Source of the DNA: Cohaesibacteraceae bacterium
Lineage (GTDB): Bacteria > Pseudomonadota > Alphaproteobacteria > Rhizobiales > Cohaesibacteraceae
DNA: 5,542 nucleotides
Direction of reading: 5' to 3'
NCBI GenBank assembly: GCA_016764535.1
Contig: JAESRR010000147.1
Location: 1-5,542 of the forward strand
Below are positions 1 through 5,542 of this stretch, one piece after another (position 1 is the first letter of the stretch; each line of letters begins with the position of its first letter). Made by a program: the position numbers and the translations under genes. The notes under the pieces are model-generated. The model did not search any database, was not told the origin of the DNA, and saw only the letters and a program-made list of their open reading frames with translations.

Positions 1-72
1 AACGGGGCACTTTCCGAAAATTCCCGTTTTCAAGGTAGAAAGCAGACTGAAGTTTTCAGTTGAACCGCACAT
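1..72 (-). CDS. Probable DUF983-family protein, N-terminal fragment (cut by left window edge)
   Basis: An open frame starts with ATG at 72-70 and runs off the left edge after 24 residues, beginning MCGSTENF and reaching LKTGIFGKCPV. The 'TG-hydrophobic-G-K/R-C-P' stretch resembles the N-terminus of DUF983 proteins, small membrane proteins that usually continue with a CxxC-type motif; here the first Cys-Pro is visible and the second Cys would lie outside. In many alphaproteobacteria a DUF983 gene follows the subunit III gene and precedes surf1, so the position fits. A weak GGGA lies 7 bases before the ATG. The function of DUF983 is not established. The frame is open upstream into the terminator, so a TTG start near 87 cannot be excluded. 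The call rests on a short match plus synteny. Confidence 0.42.
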   Translation of the reverse strand, partial: MCGSTENFSLLSTLKTGIFGKCPV

Positions 73-100
73 CTCTTGATCCCGCAATGTTGAACCACAC

Positions 101-127
101 AAAAAAGGGGTGACAATTGCCACCCCT
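101..127 (-). terminator. Rho-independent terminator of the cta operon
   Basis: On the transcribed strand a GC-rich stem AGGGGTG pairs perfectly with CACCCCT (106-112 with 121-127). It is extended by a G-U pair and a C-G pair around an AATT loop, and is followed directly by a run of T (A101-A106 on the given strand). It begins 28 bases after the ctaE stop codon, as expected for the end of the oxidase operon. The other side lacks a comparable T run, so it should act mainly on leftward transcription. If the DUF983-like frame at 1-72 is real, its expression needs readthrough or its own promoter. Confidence 0.88.
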
Positions 128-155
128 CGATTTCTTCAATGATTGATTGTCCGGA

Positions 156-1037
156 CTAATGAACAACCCCGCCTGAATTGCCCCAAACGTAAATAGCAGC
201 GAACAGAAACAACCAGACCACATCGACGAAGTGCCAGTACCAGGCTGCAGCTTCAAAACCAAAATGCTGTTTGGGTGTAAACGAGCCATTATTGGCACGG
301 ATCAGACAAACCAGCAGGAATATCGTGCCGACGATCACATGGAAACCATGAAATCCTGTTGCCATGAAAAACGTTGAGCCATAAAGCGTGTCGACAAAAC
401 CAAATGGAGAATAGACATATTCATATGCCTGAACACCGGTGAAAACCACAGCAAGAACGATGGTCAGGATAAGTCCCCAGATCACGCCCTTTCGATCATC
501 ATGCAGCAGCGCATGATGCGCCCAGGTAACCGTTGTACCGGATGTCAACAACAGCAGGGTGTTAAGCAAAGGCAAGTGCCAAGGGTCAATGACAATTGTA
601 TTAACAGGAGGCCATGTGCCACCGCTCCATTCTACACGAGCAGCCTGAATTGCTTCATCAGCATAAAGACTGGCATCAAAGAATGCCCAGAACCATGCCA
701 CAAAGAACATAACTTCCGACGCAATAAACAGGATCATGCCATAGCGTAAATGCAGTGAAACAACTCTTGTATGATGACCCTGTTTGCTTTCCTTGATGAT
801 CTCGGCCCACCAAACAAAGAATGTATAAAGGACACCGGCAAAGCCAAGATAGAATGCCAGGGCAAAGCCTTCTAACTCACCTTCCAGACCGAAGAAATTT
901 ACAGAAAACGTTTCGTCAATACGCATATAAAAAATTGCGCCGACTGCCATGATAAACGCCGAGACCGCGGCGACAAACGGCCATGGACTCGGATCAACGA
1001 GATGATAGTCGTGGTTATTAGCGTGTGCATCTGCCAT
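156..1037 (-). CDS. ctaE: Cytochrome c oxidase subunit III (aa3-type)
   Basis: This is the third core subunit of the aa3 oxidase in the cytoplasmic membrane. It has no redox centre; in the family it stabilises the complex during turnover and supports proton uptake into the D pathway. The 293-residue protein has the usual length and about seven hydrophobic helices. Family signatures are [11 protein letters not shown] at residues 10-20, the membrane-embedded glutamate E108 in [25 protein letters not shown] at 228-238 and [19 protein letters not shown] at 259-277. The ATG start gives the typical MADAH N-terminus; its Shine-Dalgarno is weak (GGGG 7 bases upstream, or a distant GGAG). It is the last gene of the operon, 46 bases after ctaG, with a terminator just downstream. 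The product is also called CoxC. Confidence 0.97.
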   Translation of the reverse strand: MADAHANNHDYHLVDPSPWPFVAAVSAFIMAVGAIFYMRIDETFSVNFFGLEGELEGFALAFYLGFAGVLYTFFVWWAEIIKESKQGHHTRVVSLHLRYGMILFIASEVMFFVAWFWAFFDASLYADEAIQAARVEWSGGTWPPVNTIVIDPWHLPLLNTLLLLTSGTTVTWAHHALLHDDRKGVIWGLILTIVLAVVFTGVQAYEYVYSPFGFVDTLYGSTFFMATGFHGFHVIVGTIFLLVCLIRANNGSFTPKQHFGFEAAAWYWHFVDVVWLFLFAAIYVWGNSGGVVH

Positions 1038-1059
1038 GGCGTTACCCCGGTCTCCAGTT

Positions 1060-1078
1060 CAGAACCTTCCTGGTTCTG
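1060..1078 (-). repeat. Inverted repeat (hairpin) in the ctaG-ctaE gap
   Basis: A perfect 7-bp inverted repeat, CAGAACC/GGTTCTG, encloses a 5-base loop. It takes up the part of the 46-base ctaG-ctaE gap nearest ctaG, starting 5 bases after the ctaG stop codon. In the transcript the loop reads AGGAA. There is no T run after it, so it is not a terminator; an RNA stability or processing element is possible but inferred. Confidence 0.6.
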
Positions 1079-1083
1079 TTTGA

Positions 1084-1677
1084 TCAGCTATCATTTGCCC
1101 CGGATTCTATCACAGATGCCACATCGGGCACCTCTTCATCTGAAGGATAGAACGTATAGGACAAGGTTATTGTTTTCACCGATTTCAAATCTGCTTCATC
1201 AGCAATATCCGGGTCGATAAAAAATGTTACCGGCATGCGAACAGTTTCGCCAGGTTGCACGGTTTGTTCAGTAAAGCAAAAACATTCAAGTTTGTTAAAA
1301 TAGTATCCTGCGATTTGCGGCGTAACATTAAATACCGCTGAACCGGTCTGCACTTCATTGCTGTTGTTGGTGACAACATATTCAACAATCGAGGTTTCGC
1401 CAATTCTCGTTGTTGTTGGAGCACTCGCCGGTTTAAATTCCCAATCAAGCGTACCAACAACATTTGCATCCAGTCGCACCGTCATTTGACGATCAAGTAT
1501 ACGACCGGCTGGAGCTTCTGAAACCTGGGTGGTTCCACCATATCCAGTAACCTGACAGAACAGTTGATACAATGGCACAGCGGCATATGCCATACCGACC
1601 ATCCCAACGCTAAATGCGAACAGCGTCAGCGCCATTGTGACATTTGAATTTGCTTTATGTTCAAGTGTGTCTGCCAT
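1084..1677 (-). CDS. ctaG: Cytochrome c oxidase assembly protein CtaG (Cox11-type copper chaperone)
   Basis: Cox11-type proteins are membrane-anchored, with a periplasmic domain that binds Cu(I) and delivers it to the CuB site of subunit I. The 197-residue protein has normal length. A short cytoplasmic tail is followed by one membrane helix at about residues 14-36, then VPLYQLFCQVTGYGG with the conserved C41. The beta-rich domain carries the copper motif ECFCFTEQ with C132 and C134, and ends in the family-typical LSYTFYP at 172-178. The ATG at 1677 has AGGA 5 bases upstream. The preceding small gene ends 16 bases before it, so the two are very likely co-translated. This is the proteobacterial Cox11 family, not the unrelated Bacillus CtaG (caa3 assembly). 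Confidence 0.96.
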   Translation of the reverse strand: MADTLEHKANSNVTMALTLFAFSVGMVGMAYAAVPLYQLFCQVTGYGGTTQVSEAPAGRILDRQMTVRLDANVVGTLDWEFKPASAPTTTRIGETSIVEYVVTNNSNEVQTGSAVFNVTPQIAGYYFNKLECFCFTEQTVQPGETVRMPVTFFIDPDIADEADLKSVKTITLSYTFYPSDEEVPDVASVIESGANDS

Positions 1678-1693
1678 TGAGTTCCTGTCCGAC

Positions 1694-1867
1694 CTACATC
1701 GCCCTGTTTACAATATTGGCACCAATTTTCAGCATTGTTACAGCGTAAAAAATAACGACGAGAACACCCAGTGTAACTGCAATTGCAATATTTCTGTTTC
1801 GTCTGCGTTTTTGCTGGGCGGGTGTTAATTCCACCAGCTCCAGCTCTTCATTGTTGGGATCACTCAT
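1694..1867 (-). CDS. Small single-pass membrane protein, CoxF-like oxidase-cluster protein
   Basis: This 57-residue protein begins [16 protein letters not shown]. It has an acidic N-terminus, a basic patch (QQKRRRNRN, residues 18-26), one hydrophobic helix at about 27-46 and a short tail ending NIVNRAM. The basic patch before the helix predicts an N-terminus in the cytoplasm. Its ATG overlaps the ctaB stop codon in an ATGA, with GGAG 7 bases upstream inside ctaB, so translation is probably coupled. I recall similar short proteins with an LTP-(K/R-rich)-NIAIA pattern between ctaB and ctaG in many alphaproteobacteria, often annotated CoxF or hypothetical. The position suggests a role in oxidase assembly or stability, but this is inferred from context. 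It is easily missed by length cutoffs. Confidence 0.88.
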   Translation of the reverse strand: MSDPNNEELELVELTPAQQKRRRNRNIAIAVTLGVLVVIFYAVTMLKIGANIVNRAM

Positions 1868-2844
1868 AAGCCTGCTCCATTTATCAGAGCAGTCATATCA
1901 ACACCGGTGAACAGCGGCAAGGCGACAAGATGTTCCACCAGTAAAGTCGCAAAAATAGCAAAGAGGTAAAAAATCGAATATCCAAACAATCGCCAGGAAG
2001 CACGATCCGCTGCTTCACCTTCCCGAATTCTATACACATTTAACGCCAGCCACAAAAACGCTATGCCACCTGCGCCCGCGATAGCGGCATAGGCATAACC
2101 CGCAAATCCGAGCAAGAGTGGCAAAAGACAAATCGGTACGAAAATCAGTGAATAGAGTAAAATTTGCTTGCGTGTTTCATCATGACCGGCAGAAACCGGA
2201 AGCATTGGAACACCTGCTTTTCGATAGTCCTCTGATTTGACAAGGGCCAGGGCCCAAAAATGTGGTGGTGTCCACATGAACACAATCAGAAAAAGCACAA
2301 TGCTTTCGATCGTCACGGTGCCGGTCACTGCTGCCCAGCCTATCATCGGAGGGAAAGCTCCAGCTGCACCACCAATTACAATGTTCTGCGGGGTAGTCCG
2401 TTTCAGCCACATGGTATAAATTACCACATAGAAAAATATTGTGAATGCCAGCAGCGCCGCTGCGGGCCAACTCACCAGAACACCCAACATACTCACAGAT
2501 CCAAATGCAAGTATCGAACCAAAGCCCAGAGCCTCGCCAGCACTGATACGCCCTGCGGGTATTGGACGGTTTTTGGTACGGGTCATAATCGCATCAATAT
2601 CAGCGTCATACCACATATTGAGCGCACCGGATGCTCCACCCCCAAGGGCAATACACAACAGCGCAACTGCTCCCACAAAGGGATGAATGGTACCCGGCGC
2701 AATAACCATGCCTACCAGTGCAGTAAAAACCACAAGAGACATCACTCTTGGCTTCATCAATTGCCAAAAATCCAGGGCGTCGGCATCGCTAAACTCTGCC
2801 TTGTCCGAAGCGTTGGTATTTGTTGCCTGGTTAATCGTGCTCAT
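1864..2844 (-). CDS. ctaB: Protoheme IX farnesyltransferase (heme O synthase)
   Basis: This UbiA-family membrane prenyltransferase transfers a farnesyl group from farnesyl diphosphate to heme B, giving heme O, which heme A synthase then oxidises for the aa3 oxidase. With the start used here it has 326 residues, close to the family norm, and about nine membrane helices. The first Asp-rich motif is N76-x3-D80-x3-D84 followed by [12 protein letters not shown]. The second polar loop, [13 protein letters not shown] (residues 204-216), is typical of CtaB. The adjacent ATGs at 2847 and 2844 are both possible; the second is preferred because AGGA lies 7 bases upstream of it but only 4 from the first. 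The frame is open further upstream to a TTG at 3003, but that part encodes non-family sequence over three hairpins. It overlaps the next gene by 4 bases. Confidence 0.95.
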   Translation of the reverse strand: MSTINQATNTNASDKAEFSDADALDFWQLMKPRVMSLVVFTALVGMVIAPGTIHPFVGAVALLCIALGGGASGALNMWYDADIDAIMTRTKNRPIPAGRISAGEALGFGSILAFGSVSMLGVLVSWPAAALLAFTIFFYVVIYTMWLKRTTPQNIVIGGAAGAFPPMIGWAAVTGTVTIESIVLFLIVFMWTPPHFWALALVKSEDYRKAGVPMLPVSAGHDETRKQILLYSLIFVPICLLPLLLGFAGYAYAAIAGAGGIAFLWLALNVYRIREGEAADRASWRLFGYSIFYLFAIFATLLVEHLVALPLFTGVDMTALINGAGL

Positions 2845-2851
2845 CATCTTG

Positions 2852-2855
2852 TCCT
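2852..2855 (-). promoter_or_regulatory. Ribosome binding site of ctaB
   Basis: AGGA on the minus strand lies 7 bases before the ATG at 2844 and 4 before the ATG at 2847. It supports a start here rather than the longer frame opening with TTG at 3003, which begins only 4 bases after the ctaD stop codon and encodes no recognisable CtaB sequence. Confidence 0.65.
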
Positions 2856-2906
2856 GCGTAACACCGTTAAAGGCATCACATGGGGTTAACCCGTTTTGTT
2901 TGTCGC

Positions 2907-2950
2907 TTTGACAGATGCTGGATTGCGGTCGCGCATCAGCATCTGTCAAA
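2907..2950 (-). repeat. Long inverted repeat (14-bp stem) in the ctaB leader
   Basis: TTTGACAGATGCTG at 2907-2920 is repeated exactly in inverse at 2937-2950, with 16 bases between. The loop can pair further (2922-2923 with 2935-2936, 2925-2927 with 2932-2934), leaving a 4-base apex. It is the longest perfect stem in the window and lies 62 bases upstream of the ctaB start. No T run follows it, so it is not a standard terminator. A protein-binding palindrome or an RNA structure are both possible. Confidence 0.8.
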
Positions 2951-2952
2951 AC

Positions 2953-2975
2953 CGTTTCCCGCCGAACAGGAAACG
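2953..2975 (-). repeat. Middle hairpin of the ctaD-ctaB gap
   Basis: A perfect 7-bp inverted repeat, CGTTTCC/GGAAACG (2953-2959 with 2969-2975), surrounds a 9-base loop. It sits between two stronger hairpins, 2 bases from each, so the three form a continuous structured stretch from 2907 to 3001. Alone it would be weak evidence; the tandem arrangement is what makes it worth noting. Confidence 0.6.
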
Positions 2976-2977
2976 AA

Positions 2978-3001
2978 GGGTCGGAGTTATTACTCCGACC
3001 C
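2978..3001 (-). repeat. Hairpin just after ctaD, possible weak terminator or mRNA 3'-end stabiliser
   Basis: A perfect 10-bp GC-rich stem, GGGTCGGAGT/ACTCCGACCC, encloses a 4-base loop and starts 6 bases after the ctaD stop codon. In the transcript it is followed by TTCGTTT, which is T-rich but broken, so termination would be partial at best. Such a structure could protect the 3' end of a ctaC-ctaD message or attenuate transcription into ctaB; neither is shown by sequence alone. Confidence 0.8.
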
Positions 3002-3007
3002 AAAGTG

Positions 3008-4653
<1,646 letters not shown>

Positions 4654-4660
4654 CCCAAAC

Positions 4661-4682
4661 GGGGAAAGTTATGCATTTCCCC
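4661..4682 (-). repeat. Hairpin at the ctaC stop codon, also with ATGCAT at its loop
   Basis: A perfect 7-bp repeat, GGGGAAA/TTTCCCC (4661-4667 with 4676-4682), has an 8-base loop. The stem begins on the last base of the ctaC stop codon. The loop plus one stem base reads ATGCAT (4671-4676), the same palindrome as in the next hairpin 7 bases further on. Only GTTTGG follows, so termination is unlikely. Confidence 0.65.
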
Positions 4683-5542
4683 TAGCGGGATGCGACCTTC
4701 AATTTCTTTTCATTTTCGATAAGCGATGCCAAAAGCAGGTTCGCTTCATCGACATCATCAACCGCAGCTGCTGCCCATTTGGCAAACATGTCTTGCGACA
4801 CGACCTGAATGACTATCGGCATAAATGCATGATCCCTGCCGCACAGCTCTGAACACTGTCCGTAATAGATACCCTCACGCTCGGCTTTAAACCACGTTTC
4901 ATTCAAACGGCCAGGTATCGCATCAATTTTAAGACCAAAAACCGGCATCGCAAATGAATGAATTACGTCAGTTGCCGTAACAATAACCCGTACGGTTTTG
5001 CCAATTGGAACGACAACATTATTATCTACCGCCAGCAACCTTGGCTCATTCGGCTTCAAATCCAGCCTGGTTGGAGACCCGTCATCAGTTTCGTCTTTCA
5101 ACATGAAAACCGATAGGGCGATATCATCGTGGTCCGGATATTCAACATCCCATGTCCATTGCGATCCTATGACCTTGATGGTCATATCTGCAGTCGGAAA
5201 ATTCAGCTGTTCCTTCAGAATGCGAAAAGACGGGATGGTAATAACGACAAGGATCAGTATCGGAATCACGGTCCATGCAATTTCAATCGCCGTATTATGC
5301 GAAGTTTTCGATGGAACCGGATTGGCTTTTGCGTTGAACTTGAAAATCACGACCAAAAGCAGGCCGAATACGAAAACTGTGATCACGAGTATGATCCAGA
5401 ACGTCATGTCCTGAAAATCAGTGATTTTTTGCATCATTTCACTTGCAGCCGGTTGAAAACCGGTTTGATAATCTACTGGCCCGGCAGCCAGAGCTGCCCA
5501 TGTTGATGCAAAAATTGCAAATGCAGCCAAAGCCACACAAAC
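4682..5542 (-). CDS. ctaC: Cytochrome c oxidase subunit II (CuA subunit), 5' end outside the window
   Basis: Subunit II takes electrons from cytochrome c through its periplasmic CuA site and passes them to heme a in subunit I. The visible 286 residues start inside a signal peptide. Counting the first visible codon as 1, its hydrophobic core and AALAA precede a likely cleavage after residue 20, followed by GPVDYQTGFQPAAS. Two helices at about 46-69 and 85-109 form the membrane hairpin, and the cupredoxin domain follows. QWTWDVEYPD (128-137) holds the aromatic patch for electron entry. CuA ligands are complete: H195, C230, E232 (backbone), C234, H238 and M241. A polar tail of about 35 residues ends in KVASR. 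The frame runs off the right edge; a GTG at 5536 lies inside the signal peptide and is not the start. The operon promoter should lie beyond the edge. Confidence 0.97.
   Translation of the reverse strand, partial: VCVALAAFAIFASTWAALAAGPVDYQTGFQPAASEMMQKITDFQDMTFWIILVITVFVFGLLLVVIFKFNAKANPVPSKTSHNTAIEIAWTVIPILILVVITIPSFRILKEQLNFPTADMTIKVIGSQWTWDVEYPDHDDIALSVFMLKDETDDGSPTRLDLKPNEPRLLAVDNNVVVPIGKTVRVIVTATDVIHSFAMPVFGLKIDAIPGRLNETWFKAEREGIYYGQCSELCGRDHAFMPIVIQVVSQDMFAKWAAAAVDDVDEANLLLASLIENEKKLKVASR

Noticed and set aside
56..298. Minus-strand 80-residue frame overlapping the end of ctaE and the terminator
   Set aside because: It reads through the 3' end of ctaE in another frame and across the terminator hairpin; there is no family signal.
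2260..2889. Plus-strand open frame of 209 residues opposite ctaB
   Set aside because: It is antisense to a confidently assigned gene, its translation is rich in Cys, His and Asn with no domain-like pattern, and it lacks a credible ribosome binding site. It is a shadow of ctaB.
2883..2892. Palindrome GGGTTAACCC in the ctaB leader
   Set aside because: It is a perfect 10-base palindrome without a loop, short enough to occur by chance. I know of no matching regulator site in this context, so it is recorded but not called.
2845..3003. In-frame N-terminal extension of ctaB by 53 residues from a TTG at 3003
   Set aside because: The extension has no ribosome binding site, starts 4 bases after the ctaD stop, runs through three perfect hairpins and does not resemble CtaB N-termini. 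The ATG at 2844 with AGGA upstream gives a family-normal length.
4998..5506. Two overlapping plus-strand open frames opposite ctaC (138 and 125 residues)
   Set aside because: They lie wholly antisense to ctaC, overlap each other and have no recognisable features.
5534..5536. GTG at 5536 as the start of ctaC
   Set aside because: The frame stays open to the window edge and the GTG falls within the hydrophobic core of the signal peptide, with the basic n-region missing; the true start lies outside.

Overview
The window is almost entirely one minus-strand operon for an aa3-type cytochrome c oxidase and its assembly factors. In transcription order, from the right edge leftwards, it holds ctaC (subunit II, 5' end cut off by the window edge), ctaD (subunit I), ctaB (heme O synthase), a 57-residue single-pass membrane protein of the CoxF-like type, ctaG (Cox11-type copper chaperone) and ctaE (subunit III). 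A strong intrinsic terminator follows. The first 72 bases probably hold the start of a DUF983-type gene on the same strand, cut by the left edge.

The gene order, with a Cox11-type chaperone, the small CoxF-like protein next to ctaB, and ctaC and ctaD adjacent, points to an alphaproteobacterium. It resembles the Hyphomicrobiales/Rhodospirillales arrangement more than the Rhodobacter one, where ctaD usually lies elsewhere. Base composition looks moderate, lower than in many terrestrial rhizobia. A marine or otherwise moderate-GC alphaproteobacterium is plausible, but the genus cannot be read from this window.

The genes work together as follows. CtaC carries the CuA site that takes electrons from cytochrome c. 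CtaD holds heme a and the heme a3-CuB centre, where oxygen is reduced and protons are pumped. CtaE is the third core subunit. CtaB farnesylates heme B to heme O, the precursor of heme A, and CtaG delivers copper to CuB. All visible metal ligands and proton-channel residues are present, and I see no frameshift or truncation apart from the window edges.

The less ordinary part is between the genes. The ctaB/small-protein/ctaG block is tightly packed, with a 4-base ATGA overlap and then a 16-base gap. The other junctions hold perfect inverted repeats: two between ctaC and ctaD, three in tandem between ctaD and ctaB, and one between ctaG and ctaE. These may set the relative output of structural and assembly genes. 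I do not see an undescribed defence, mobile or biosynthetic system. No gap exceeds about 165 bases. No promoter is called; the main one should lie upstream of ctaC, outside the window.
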